Assembly: GCF_025370935.1 (NCBI RefSeq)
Contig: NC_133477.1
Span: 18,566,048 to 18,630,047, forward strand
DNA length: 64,000 nucleotides
Source: Choristoneura fumiferana
Taxonomy: Eukaryota > Arthropoda > Insecta > Lepidoptera > Tortricidae
Reading direction: 5' to 3'
The notes under the pieces were generated by a model. It did not search any database. It was not told the origin of the DNA and saw only the letters and a program-made list of their open reading frames with translations. The translations under genes and the position numbers were made by a program. Of this stretch, positions 19,401-28,183 are shown in pieces (the first letter of the stretch is position 1; every line of letters starts with the position of its first letter).

Positions 19401-21998
19401 ATTAAAAATGATTTTTCTCAAACATGACATGAAATACATATTGACGTTGTGTTACAAATAATAGGCCGGGAAGTTTCGCTCTGCAGGCGCTGCGGCTCGC
19501 CCGCCTGCGCGCGGTCACTTTAGCGGCCGGCAAAGAGATTTCATACAAATTTCCCGCCCTCGGCCGGCAATGCGACCGTCTTTTGCTCCGCGCCAGCAGC
19601 CAGCAGCGCACACAACAGAGCAACGAGACCAGCGTCCCGCTAGCTTGATATCTTGTTTTTTTATTTTATTTTATTTCATGTCATGTTTGAGAAAAGCACT
19701 ATACAAGCCTCGGCCGGAACGTGGCGTTGCCTCGCGTCTATATCTGCTTGGCCGGCAACACCCTACTTCCCGGCCTCTACAGTAATGTACTATTCCCATT
19801 AGAAAACTTATTATCTAAAAATTTATAAGTAAGCATATTAAAAAAAACTTTCAATACCTTCACGTAATCAAATCACACCTTTTATTTATTATTTTAATGT
19901 TGAGATCACGTCAATGATTTACTCGTGGCAATGACTACTAATTAGTTCATGCGACCGATTTCACTGAATGTCTTTCAGAAACGTTGCGTCTGTGGCCACC
20001 AGCTGTAGCATCAGACCGACTGTGCACTAAGGAGTACAATATGGGTAAACCCAACGATGAAGCTGCAGAAGACTTTATAGTAAGATAGATATTAATTTAT
20101 TGAATCAGGCGTTACTTTGCGGAGGTCCATATCAATGTACCTAATCTTTGTAATCTATGATTTGTTGAACTAAAAACAAATACTTTGGCCACCCACGACG
20201 TTATGATAGCTATTTACGTCGATGCAACAAATATGTACGACCAGATGGCCTAGTGGTTAAAAACCTGACTACGAAACTTGAGGTCGCGGGTTCGATTCCC
20301 GTGTCAGGGCAGATATTGGTTTGTTTTGCTCTGAGAATGAGCTCAGGTAGAGTTCAGTACTACGCATCAGTGTAGCATGGTGGTGGTGATAGTTGGATTT
20401 GTGTGATTTGTGTGTTCTTTCAATGTGGAGATGAAGGATTTTTTTTCATCTTTCCGTCTTGCAGGTCAAAGTTGGCGAAGATATCATAATACCTATAATG
20501 GCAATTCACCGGGACCCTCAGTACTTTGCAGACCCTCTGAAGTTTGACCCAGAGCGTTTTTCTGATGAAAACAAACATAACATCAAACCTTTTACTTATA
20601 TTCCATTTGGTTTGGGCCCAAGAAACTGTATTGGTGAGAAATTAATTAATAATTATTTGTGTCACAAGGGAGCAAAATGGTGTATTTACGGCGAGGGCGT
20701 ACATTGAATCCTGAGCGTAATGAGGGATTCAAGTGTTAACGCCCAAGATGAAAATAATTTTGCACCCGTGTGGCTCATACTACTTTTCACACCGAGCATT
20801 AAGAAACTTGAATAAAAATAATTTTAAATAGAATTAAAAAACAACCAGCATAGAACTTGGCGTGGCTTTACAATTATCAACTTAAAAAAATGGCATTTGC
20901 AATAAAACACTTAGAAAAGCCTTGAACAGAAAAGTTGCACTTTGCTCCCTCTCAACAGGGAGGAAAAGTTACTTTTCTGAAGGAGAGGTGTGAAAAAAAT
21001 ATAAATTTGTCCTTTTTGCTTTTTCTGGTTTAGTTTACTTTTTTTTTCATGAATGTTAACAATTTATGTGGAAAATTTGCTAATAGCAAACTACCTAGTT
21101 TAAACAATTTGTATACATTTTCGAACAATACTCCGATGGCATTTTTACCATTATATTTAATTTCACCTGTCCCGTTGTCTGTCTGTCTGTCTGTCTGTAA
21201 TCAAATCTTGCAAGTTAAATTCAACCAACTTCCATTAGTTGGATTGACTCTAAATTTGGTATACTTATGTAAATTGCGTGAAAATACAATAATCTGGTAG
21301 TGACATCCTGGTATTCCGGCCAGGATCGTCTCCACAGAACGTAACTCTTTAACGGTTAGTGGCATCGACTTGAAATTTGGTATGCAAAGTAGTTTGGGTG
21401 ACAATGACAATACACGTAAAGTCAACAAAAAGTCATCATCATCATCCCAGCCTATATACGTCCCACTGTTGGGCACAGGCCTCCTCTCAGAACAAGAGGG
21501 CTTGGGCTATAGTTCCCACGCGGGCCCAGTGCGGATTGGGAACCTCACACGCACCATTGAATTGCTTCGCAGGTTTGTGCAGGTTTCCTCACGATGTTTT
21601 CCTTCACCGCAAAGCTCGTGGTAAATTTCAAATGTAATTCCGCACATGAATTTCGAAAATTCAGAGGTGCGAGCCGGGGTTTGAACCCACGACCCTCTGT
21701 TTGAGAGGCGATAGGTCAAACCACTACGCCACCACGGCTTCCCAAAAAGTACACACCTTACAAAAAGTACACTCAGCAAAAAACCTTGTATTAGAAATCA
21801 AATTTTTACCAAAAACTTATTCCTCTTTCAGGTAACAGGTTTGCTACGGTCGGAATGAAAGTGCTAGTGTGTCACCTAATACCACTAATAGAACTTTTAC
21901 CATGTTCAAAAACGATGACAACAGCCGAGCTGTCTGCGGAAACCTTTACGTTAAAATTGAAAGGGGGGCACTGGTTGCGGCTTAAAGCAAGAAATTAG
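13251..21998 (+). CDS. CYP9: Cytochrome P450, CYP9-type (10 exons, 529 aa, intact)
   Basis: Haem-thiolate monooxygenase expected on the ER membrane, fed electrons by P450 reductase; insect CYP9 enzymes commonly oxidise plant toxins and insecticides, but this protein's substrate cannot be read from sequence. Exons: 13251-13447, 13783-13946, 15248-15385, 15683-15885, 17545-17680, 18283-18375, 18982-19203, 19979-20079, 20465-20633, 21832-21998. All introns are GT-AG; spliced length is 1590 nt including TAG, so no frameshift. Visible: N-terminal hydrophobic anchor (about 2-17), PLPLVG hinge (34-39), WKNMR helix C (124-128), I-helix (about 316-336), ETLR of helix K (385-388), PERF (447-450), and haem loop FGLGPRNCIG with Cys473. 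Length and motif spacing fit CYP9. An in-frame TAA at 13239-13241 supports the ATG, but TTCCAG just before it could be an acceptor for a non-coding 5' exon. Odd: Ser328 replaces the I-helix Gly, Gly482 replaces the usual Glu after the haem loop. Subfamily is not assigned. Confidence 0.95.
13497..13556. repeat. Perfect 25-bp hairpin in P450 intron 1
   Basis: 13497-13521 and 13532-13556 are exact reverse complements (GCCACGGGTTCTCGTTCTAA...), with a 10-nt loop. Could be a minimal MITE or a small-RNA hairpin. Confidence 0.85.
13590..13685 (-). pseudogene. RTE-like fragment in intron 1
   Basis: GCGCTTACCAATCCGCGGTC resembles the RTE segment near 42250 on the same strand. Confidence 0.4.
13783..13946 (+). 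CDS. CYP9: CYP9-type P450 exon 2
   Basis: Acceptor caacag, donor gtactg. Completes Arg66 and runs to the first base of codon 121. Contains the segment FLDHR and the FGRTLF run that precedes helix C in CYP9 proteins. No Met-initiated ORF reveals it; it was found by extending frame across the splice sites. Confidence 0.92.
14240..14700 (-). pseudogene. Jockey/CR1-like RT C-terminus and 3' end in intron 2
   Basis: - strand reads FLPRTAKLWNELPPAVLPDQ, the signature end of Jockey/CR1-type RTs. The 3' UTR block CGCTTACCATCAGGCAATCC and TTTGCTCGTTTGTCC lies at 14258-14300. Truncated at the 5' side and antisense to the P450. Confidence 0.75.
15248..15385 (+). CDS. CYP9: CYP9-type P450 exon 3
   Basis: Acceptor tttcag, donor gtaagt. 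Contains helix C WKNMR (Trp124, Arg128) and LSPAFTSAKM, typical of clan 3 P450s. Confidence 0.94.
15683..15885 (+). CDS. CYP9: CYP9-type P450 exon 4
   Basis: Acceptor tttacag, donor gtatga. Encodes roughly residues 167-234, including the NDIGAFCAFG segment of the E/F helix region. Ends at a codon boundary. Confidence 0.92.
16804..16946 (-). mobile_element. SINE 3' part in intron 4
   Basis: CATCATCATCCCAGCCTATA, CACTGCTGGGCACAGGCCTC and CACGCGGGCCCAGTGCG match the 3' half of the 21434-21742 SINE. The tRNA head is missing. Confidence 0.75.
17545..17680 (+). CDS. CYP9: CYP9-type P450 exon 5
   Basis: Acceptor ctgcag, donor gtataa. Encodes residues about 235-279, ending in DLMHLLMEART, a stretch characteristic of CYP9 and CYP6 proteins. 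Confidence 0.94.
17905..18202. mobile_element. MITE in intron 5, inverted partner of 748-1009
   Basis: Reverse complement of the inner element at 748-1009, plus about 30 extra bases near 18075-18105. Ends carry ATAGATTACACTAGAT in inverted orientation. Confidence 0.75.
18283..18375 (+). CDS. CYP9: CYP9-type P450 exon 6
   Basis: Acceptor tttcag, donor gtaaga. A 93-nt exon coding a charged, acidic/lysine-rich linker ahead of the I-helix, a variable part of CYP9 proteins. Frame is kept on both sides. Confidence 0.88.
18666..18783. mobile_element. Palindromic MITE in intron 6 (GCAGGGCTACTACGAAA family)
   Basis: 45-bp inverted repeats 18666-18710 and 18739-18783 with one mismatch. Best-preserved member here. 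Relatives at 32900-33015, 34215-34265, 48166-48275, 58883-59012, 59187-59318, 63705-63815. Confidence 0.85.
18982..19203 (+). CDS. CYP9: CYP9-type P450 exon 7 (I-helix)
   Basis: Acceptor ttgcag, donor gtaaga. Encodes the I-helix. The oxygen-activation motif reads ASYETI where the family norm is (A/G)Gx(E/D)T(T/S); Glu330 and Thr331 are kept, Gly is replaced by Ser328 (codon AGC at 19032-19034). Confidence 0.94.
19222..19393. mobile_element. MITE in intron 7, second copy at 56769-56925
   Basis: Starts AGGTAGTGCCACGAGAGTT and ends with its imperfect complement AACTCTGGTGGCACCT. Interior shares TGATTGCATAAAA and CATGACAT with the other copy. Confidence 0.7.
19413..19777. mobile_element. Two interleaved inverted-repeat pairs in intron 7
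   Basis: Pair 1: 19413-19435 with 19673-19695 (TTTTCTCAAACATGACATG...). Pair 2: AGGCCGGGAAGT at 19462-19473 with ACTTCCCGGCCT near 19766-19777. The GC-rich interior contains several GGCCGGCAA blocks. One element inserted across the end of another is likely. Confidence 0.6.
19979..20079 (+). CDS. CYP9: CYP9-type P450 exon 8 (ExxR)
   Basis: Acceptor tttcag, donor gtaaga. Carries helix K ETLRLWPPA with Glu385 and Arg388, the structural ExxR pair. Ends at a codon boundary. Confidence 0.93.
20103..20440 (+). mobile_element. tRNA-headed SINE filling intron 8
   Basis: A-box-like TGGCCTAGTGGTT (20246-20258) and B-box-like GGTTCGATTCC (20289-20299) lie 30 nt apart. The body GTGTAGCATGGTGGTGGTGA and GATTTGTGTGATTTGTGTGT recurs near 27110-27160 (reverse) and 27500-27545. 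The head does not fold as a standard tRNA. Confidence 0.65.
20465..20633 (+). CDS. CYP9: CYP9-type P450 exon 9 (haem loop)
   Basis: Acceptor ttgcag, donor gtgaga. Contains HRDP, FDPERF and the haem-binding FGLGPRNCIG with Cys473 at 20627-20629. The donor splits Gly475. Confidence 0.96.
21150..21815. repeat. Dispersed repeat in intron 9, interrupted by a SINE
   Basis: Matches 36505-36808 on the same strand: CCTGTCCCGTTGTCTGTCTG, AATCAAATCTTGCAAGTTAA and GACTTGAAATTTGGTATGCA. Homology resumes after the SINE and runs to about 20 nt before the exon 10 acceptor. Confidence 0.75.
21434..21742 (-). mobile_element. Full-length tRNA-derived SINE
   Basis: Flanked by CAAAAAGT at 21426-21433 and 21743-21750. 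Head (on -) is GCCGTGGTGGCGTAGTGGTT with B-box-like GGGTTCAAACCCC; tail is ATGATGATG. The empty site is seen at 36768-36775. Confidence 0.88.
21832..21998 (+). CDS. CYP9: CYP9-type P450 exon 10 (C-terminus)
   Basis: Acceptor tttcag. Encodes residues 475-529 and the TAG stop at 21996-21998. The RFAxxExK run normal here reads RFATVGMK, so the usual Glu is Gly482. The terminal GGHW segment is typical of CYP9. Confidence 0.92.
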
Positions 21999-22017
21999 AT
22001 CTCTATGTGTTATTTAC

Positions 22018-22166
22018 TTAACCCTAAACTTGGCAGTGTATCTTATAAGATAGATAATTTTAGTTAATTTTTTTGTATTTTTTTAAGTTAATTTTGTTAG
22101 CTCTACAAGAATCAAACGAGGCTTGAATTCAGTACACTTGACTCACCATGCCAAGTTTAGGGTTAA
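22018..22166. mobile_element. TTAA-flanked MITE directly after the P450 stop
   Basis: Inverted ends TTAACCCTAAACTTGGCA and its complement TGCCAAGTTTAGGGTTAA enclose about 110 AT-rich bases. piggyBac-like target preference. It would lie in the 3' UTR unless the transcript ends within 20 nt. Confidence 0.8.
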
Positions 22167-22290
22167 ACCAGCAGCATTGCCTTCGTAGCGAAGTTCCCTT
22201 CTCTAAGGATTTAAAAAAAATTGTACTTAATTTCTTGCTATTATATTTCAACCTAAAAATCGTATACAGACCTAGTTAATAATATCGAAA

Positions 22291-22412
22291 ATACAAACTG
22301 AGACATGGATGCACAGAAAAACCAGAAAAAGAGACCAGCACTGGGAATCGAACCCAGGTCCTCAGCAATCCGTGCTGCGTGCAACCCCTACACCACTGCT
22401 GGACAGGAATTT
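22291..22412 (-). mobile_element. tRNA-like SINE segment, unit A, - strand
   Basis: Contains GGAATCGAACCCAGG, the reverse of a B box, then an A-box-like end and CCACTGCTGG. Ends in GAGACATGGATGCACAG. Confidence 0.65.
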
Positions 22413-22620
22413 AGACATGATTTAAAAAAAAAAATACAAAGAGACTCCAAAAAAGTAATGATAATTTGATTGCTTAGTAGTGACATCTCTTGGCTGGGTG
22501 AGCGGTTAGTTCCGAAAGAGTGTGACGTTTGTCGACGTAACATAGATGTCGCTAGTGCTGCTGATTAAGTAGCATATTAAAAATAAGCAACCTGAGATAT
22601 GTATGCATAGAAAAATTCGT

Positions 22621-22750
22621 GTCTAGATTCCTGTCCAGCAGTGGTGTTGGGGTTATAGCACGCAGCACGGATTGCTGAGGACCTGGGTTCCATTTCCAGT
22701 GCTGGTCTCTTTTTCTGTGCATCCATGTCTCAGTTTGTATTTTCGATATG
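22621..22750 (+). mobile_element. tRNA-like SINE segment, unit A, + strand
   Basis: CCAGCAGTGGTGTTGGGGTT and a decayed B box GGTTCCATTTCC. Inverted partner of 22291-22412. Confidence 0.65.
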
Positions 22751-23502
22751 GTTTCCCGGGATACCCGTAAAAGTAACAAATTTGGAGTTGAAATAAAAAA
22801 TACAAAAAGACTCCAAAAAACTAATCATAACTAGTTAATAATGTTTTTCCATTGTATTTTGTCGGATAAGTTCGTATTTATCTTGCTATCTCAATTAGCT
22901 TCGGTAAACTTCAGTAAGCTAGTTGAGACAGCATGAAAAATACAAATTGTTCTAACAAAATTCGATGGAAAAACATATTCTTCCCCTTATGAAAAGTGTC
23001 AAAAAATTCAACAGAATGAGCAAAAGTCATTCAGTCATATGCTTTGTGGGTAAATATCGAAAGCGGTATTCAAAAGCTGTGGCCCGTGAGAATTTGAACC
23101 TCAATTACTAGGGCTGCTGTATTCTAATCCATATAGAACGGAGCGAAAATAGTAACACGAGAACATCCTGTAAATATGGTTGGTTATGCTCTGGACTGGG
23201 TATACGATTTTTATTACTTCTATTTTCCTGGATAAAAATGCAGAAATTTCAATTTAAAAGAGCATAAATGAAAATTGCTAATGTTTACATGAGTAAAATC
23301 AAGTTATGAATTGAAAATTTAAAAGTCGTATAAAATAAATAAGTATAAAAATTTAAATTAAATTTGTGCTCTATTAAGGATCGTTACCTATATAAATAAA
23401 ATACAATTGAAATTGAAAATTTGGTTTATTTTATTCATCCTAAGCCAACGGGAGAGAAAGTAAAAAAAATTTTTAATCAGAAAATAATAGAAAATGTAAA
23501 AA

Positions 23503-23624
23503 ATACAAACTGAGACATGGATGCACAGAAAAACCAGAAAAAGAGACCAGCACTGGGAATCGAACCCAGGTCCTCAGCAATCCGTGCTGCGTGCAACCCC
23601 TACACCACTGCTGGACAGGAATTT
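23503..23624 (-). mobile_element. tRNA-like SINE segment, unit B, - strand
   Basis: Duplicate of 22291-22412. Confidence 0.65.
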
Positions 23625-23826
23625 AGACATTTAGACATGATTTAAAAAAAAATACAAGGAGACTCCAAAAAAGTAATGATAATTTGATTGCTTAGTAGTG
23701 ACATCTCTTGGCTGGGTGAGCGGTTAGTTCCGAAAGAGTGTGACGTCTGTCGACGAAACTAGTGCTGCTGATTAAGTAGCATAGTAAAAATAAGCAACCT
23801 GAGATATGTATGTATAGGAAAAATTC

Positions 23827-23953
23827 GTGTCTAGATTCCTGTCCAGCAGTGGTGTAGGGGTTATAGCACGCAGCACGGATTGCTGAGGACCTGGGTTCGA
23901 TTCCCAGTGCTGGCCTCTTTTTCTGGTTTTTCTGTGCATCCATGTCTCAGTTT
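23827..23953 (+). mobile_element. tRNA-like SINE segment, unit B, + strand
   Basis: The best tRNA-like copy: CCAGCA...TGCTGG acceptor arms, T arm CTGGG/CCCAG around TTCGATT, B box GGTTCGATTCC at 23894-23904. The anticodon loop lacks U33 and the first acceptor pair mismatches, so it is a tRNA-derived repeat. Fifth copy at 58234-58348. Confidence 0.7.
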
Positions 23954-24785
23954 GTATTTTCGATATGGTTTCCCGGGATACCCGTAAAAGTAACAAATTT
24001 GGAGTTGAAATAAAAAATACAAAAAGACTCCAAAAAACTAATCATAACTAGTTAATAATGTTTTTCCATTGTATTTTGTCGGATAAGTTCGTATTTATCT
24101 TGCTATCTCAATTAGCTTCGGTAAACTTCAGTAAGCTAGTTGAGACAGCATGATATATACGAATTGTTCTAACAAAATTCGATGGAAAAACATATCCTTC
24201 CCCTTATGAAAAGTGTCAAAAAAATTCGACAGAATGAGCAAAAGTCATTCAGTCATATGCTTTGTGGGTAGATATCGAAAGCGGTATTCAAAAGCTTTGG
24301 CCCGTGAGAATTTGAACCTCAATTACTAGGGCTGCTGTATTCTAATCCATATAGAACGCAGCGAAAATAGTAACACGAGAACATCCTGTAAATATGGTTG
24401 GTTATGCTCTGGACTGGGTATACGATTTTTATTACTTCTATTTTCCTGGATAAAAATGCAGAAATGCCAATTTAAAAGAGCATAAATGAAAATTGCTAAT
24501 GTTTACATGAGTAAAATCAAGTGATGAATTAAAAATTTAAAAGTCGTATAAAATAAATAAGTATAAAAATTTAAATTAAATTTGTGCTCTATTAAGGATC
24601 GTTACCTATATAAATAAAATACAATTGAAATTGAAAATTTGGTTTATTTTATTCATCCTAAGCCAACCGGAGAGAAAGTAAGATTTTTTTTTAATCCTTT
24701 AAAAAACCTTTGTTCGTCAGTTACATGATATGTAATTCTTTGATAAAAATATTGGACTGAATTAACGCCAGAATGAGCGTGTAAC

Positions 24786-25242
24786 CGATCGGCCGCCGAC
24801 CAATCGTAAAATCCACCAAATCACCAAATTCCTAGGCATATCGTGAAATGGCGCCAAAAAGTTGGCCAGGTATATCACGATGTGCCTGAGAAACAATTCG
24901 GCAGATCGATTAGAGCAACGCATTCGTCGATATTCCTAGCTCTATACCGGGCACATCGTGATATGCCGAAAAAAAGTTTTTTTTTGGTACGACGAGCGAA
25001 GGCAACGTACGAGCCGAGCGAGCAAAGCCAGCGGGCCGCGGCAGCAGCCGACGAAGTGCCAGAACCGATATGGCGGCGTTTGATGATATTCCTAGGAATT
25101 TCATGATCTGCCTAAACTTGCCAAATCATGAAATGGCGGCGCTTTATGATATGCCGCCACTAGGCGAATCGTTAAACGGTGAGTTTTGAAGGACATGGCG
25201 GACGTACCTTAGCCAATTCGTGAATTACGATCGGCCGCCGAC
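24786..25242. mobile_element. 427-bp insertion flanked by 15-bp direct repeats, with reiterated motif
   Basis: CGATCGGCCGCCGAC occurs at 24786-24800 and 25228-25242. Between them a motif close to GGCATATCRTGAWATGGC recurs in both orientations (24835, 24868, 24949, 25079, 25095, 25121, 25142), often beside CCTAGG. A GC-rich core lies at 24990-25080. No transposase and no recognised family. Confidence 0.55.
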
Positions 25243-25451
25243 ATCTATATTTCCTCCATCGAGCCGTGACTCCCCGTGCATGCACGGCGTTGTGAAATGT
25301 CACGTACGCCATCCGGTGAGTCAAGAACCGTGGTGCATACTCAAACACACGGATTAGCGCAGCGCGTATTTGTTATAATAACGAACAAAATCCTTGTTTG
25401 CTTGCGCTTGTTTAGCTGCGGATTAAAACGGCTTTTGGAGTTGCATTTGGA

Positions 25452-25682
25452 AAAACGTTACAGCAATATTATGAAACAGCATTAATGGTGATTTTCCACC
25501 GGCGAGGCGAGACGAGGCGAGACAAGAATTGAAATTTGTATGGCGGCGCCCGTAGCGGCCCGCGGCGACTCGCGGCGAGCGCGCGAGAATGCATATAAAT
25601 TTCAATTCTTGTCTCGCCTCGTCTCGCCTCGCTGGTGGAAAATCACCATTAATGCTGTTTCATAATATTGCTGTAACGTTTT
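25452..25682. mobile_element. Palindromic MITE, 86-bp arms with one mismatch
   Basis: 25452-25537 is the reverse complement of 25597-25682 except for one base; 59-nt GC-rich spacer. Arms include GGTGATTTTCCACC and GCGAGGCGAGACGAGGCGAG. A third half-arm follows at 25683-25730. Decayed relatives lie at 47265-47395 and 47760-47805. Confidence 0.85.
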
Positions 25683-25914
25683 AATTTCAATTCTCGTCTC
25701 GCCTCGCCAGTGGAAAATCACCTTAAGGGGCTGATACCTTTGTCCTCGGTTATACAATACAATACAATACGACTTTTCATTGAACACCAACACATAGTAT
25801 ATAATAATAATAAAAGTGTTCTAATATACTTCCCTATTTAATTTTACTGTGATTATTTTATTTGTAAACTATTGATTAATTTATTGAATATTTAAGGCTA
25901 CGTACGCACTACGC

Positions 25915-26225
25915 CGTGGTGGCCTAGTGGTTTGACCTATCGCCTCTCAAACAGAGGGTCGTGGGTTCAAACCCCGGCTCGCACCTCTGAGTTTTTCGAA
26001 ATTCATGTGCGGAATTACATTTGAAATTTACCACGAGCTTTGCGGTGAAGGAAAACATCGTAAGGAAACCTGCACAAACCTGCGAAGCAATTCAATGGTG
26101 CGTGTGAAGTTCCCAATCCGCACTGGGCCCGCGTGGGAACTATGCCCAAGCCCTCTTGCTCTGAGAGGAGGCCTGTGCCCAGCAGTGGGACGTATATAGG
26201 CTGGGATGATGATGATGGGATAATG
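25915..26225 (+). mobile_element. Full-length tRNA-derived SINE with target duplication
   Basis: ACGCACTACGC flanks it at 25904-25914 and 26226-26236. Head GGTGGCCTAGTGGTTTGACC, B-box-like GGGTTCAAACCCC, conserved body, then GGCTGGGATGATGATGATGG. Reference copy for this SINE family here. Confidence 0.9.
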
Positions 26226-26374
26226 ACGCACTACGCGGCTAACCGCGCGGTTTCAGCGCGCTGTCTCTTTCCCAAGCGATACTTTGAAGATACGGCGAGA
26301 AAACCACGCGGCTAACCGCATAGTTCATGCTCTAAGATTACGAGCTTTAAATGAATTGTATTTGATTATATTTA

Positions 26375-26850
26375 GCACTAGCTTTTACCCGCGGCTTCGC
26401 ACGCGTAAACTATTCGGTCTGGTAGTTGCAATTGAAATTTTCGGGATTTTACAAAATTCCCCTGGAAATTTCCAAAATTTATTCCATGGTTTTCATTGAG
26501 GTTGTGTTGTGAATGACTGTACAAAATTCAAGACTCTAAACCCAGTGCTGAAATTTCAAAAAAAACCCTATCCTGTGAGAATATCGGGATAAAAAGTAGC
26601 GTATGTGTTATTCCAGACGTCCGGCTACCTACATACCAAATTTCAGGACTCAAAGCCCAGCGGTTGTTATTTCACGATTTTATCCCTATCCCGTAGAAAT
26701 ATCGGGATAAAAGTATCCTATGTTTTAATCCAGGTTATAAACTAACTTTTCGCCAAATTTCATCCAAATCCGTCCAGCCGTTTCAGCGTGAAGAAGTAAC
26801 AAACATACTGACTCACAAACTTTCACATTTAATATTAGTAGGATATTTCT
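26375..26850 (+). repeat. Dispersed 'CTAGC...ATATTAGT' repeat, near full length
   Basis: Begins ACTAGCTTTTACCCGCGGCT and ends ACATTTAATATTAGTAGGAT. Interior has two ATATCGGGATAAAA blocks. Fragments at 8040-8265, 12640-12840, 29800-29900, 46085-46120, 57975-58230. Class not determined. Confidence 0.7.
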
Positions 26851-26944
26851 GCGACAAAAGAGAAGAATTAATTTAATTATGAATAGAATTTAACGCGCCG
26901 CCTTCAACAGACAACTCTTCCACTCAAAATGTAAGATTGATGAT

Positions 26945-27291
26945 TTATTGAATCAGACGTTACTTTGCGGAGATCCATCCATATCAATGAACTAACGTTA
27001 CATAACGTTACTTTGCTTACCCGAACGCAATCTTCTGATAGCTACATCTAAGCAAGAAATGTATGTTCATGCAGTTCCTCCACTTCCACACTGTAAGAAT
27101 ACACACACGAACCCAAATATCAACACCACCACACTTTACTAACGCGTTTCGAACTCAACCAGGGCTCATTTTCAGAGCAACACAACCGTTCCCCATGCTA
27201 TCAGATGTTAGCCTATTTATCACCATCACACCACATTAACATCTGGTAGCATGGTGAACGGTTGCGTTGATCGGAACTTGAGCTCTGTACC
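26945..27291 (-). mobile_element. SINE-type fragments with a hairpin
   Basis: 27090-27180 is the reverse of the body seen in intron 8. It is followed by a hairpin pairing AACCGTTC...CATGCTA (about 27185) with its complement ending GAACGGTT (about 27262). Confidence 0.5.
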
Positions 27292-27464
27292 CTTAGTGTA
27301 AGTTTTCGGTTACAAAATACGTCTGGATCGCGTTCGCGTTAAAATCTCAATTTGTATGTAAACACGAACATCGCAAACGTTCCGCTTGATTGAATTCCAT
27401 ACAAATTGAGATTTTAACGCGACCGCGATCGAGACGTGTTTTGTAACCGAAAACTTACACTAAG
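27292..27464. mobile_element. Palindromic MITE, 67-bp arms
   Basis: 27292-27358 and 27398-27464 are reverse complements with three mismatches; 39-nt spacer. It lies inside SINE-type sequence that resumes at 27478. Confidence 0.8.
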
Positions 27465-28183
27465 TATTTAAGGGTACTGGTTGCGTTCGAAACGCGTCAG
27501 TGTAGTGTGATGGTGGTGATAGTTGGGTTTGTGTGATTTGTGTTCTTACAGTATGTAGGTAGAGCAACTGCATGAACACACATTTCTTGTATAGACGTAA
27601 TGTAGCTGTCATACATAAGGTCGCGGGTGAGCAAAGTAATTTATTTTACTTCATTAGTAAGATTAATCTACTATTTACTAAAATACGTCATGGTTCCTGG
27701 TTTTCGATAAATGATTTATGGTTATGTAGCTATTTACACCCTCTTAAGCTACGCTTTATCCCGAAATTCTCACGGCACGCTAGTTATTAATTAAAATTCA
27801 AAGGAATTAATAACGGTTCTTCATATTAAACGTTCAGAATGTTAATTAACCCGTGACTTTTGGATAACACCCTGTAATGAATGAAACGCGTTAAGGAGCT
27901 CTCATTACAAGCAGAAAGGATTTCAACAATTAAATGTGTTACAAATTTTAACTAATGAATTCACACACGAACGCCTTCCGAGACGTTTAAGCAATAAGCG
28001 GAAGCGTTTAAAAAAAGCCCGTACGTTTCTCATATTCAATCCTCGCCCTGAGCAATGTGGCGCTCAGTTACATCTCTCCTACTGTTCATGTAGAGAACCC
28101 TTCGATAGCTTGAGATTACTGGTCCTGGGTTTTCTTTTAAGATAGCCCTGGGGGCACTGTATTTACTGTGTATCCTATTTAGA

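Larger units (their letters stand above)
22291..23478. repeat. ~1.2 kb direct tandem duplication, unit A
   Basis: Repeated at 23503-24697 with only scattered substitutions and a few small indels. Holds an inverted pair of tRNA-like SINE segments and, at 22843-22985, a hairpin element starting GTTTTTCCAT and ending ATGGAAAAAC. Confidence 0.9.
23503..24697. repeat. ~1.2 kb direct tandem duplication, unit B
   Basis: Second unit of the pair, about 1212-1217 bp downstream of A. It lacks about 11 bp at TAGATGTCGC near 23760 and carries a small TTTAGACA duplication near 23630. Confidence 0.9.

Noticed and set aside
23842..23913. Possible functional tRNA gene
   Set aside because: Acceptor and T arms look good, but the anticodon loop lacks U33, the first acceptor pair mismatches, and the sequence is repeated five times with common flanks. 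It is a tRNA-derived SINE.
25915..25990. Possible functional tRNA gene at SINE head
   Set aside because: A/B boxes are present, but it is part of a 311-bp SINE with target duplication and many copies.
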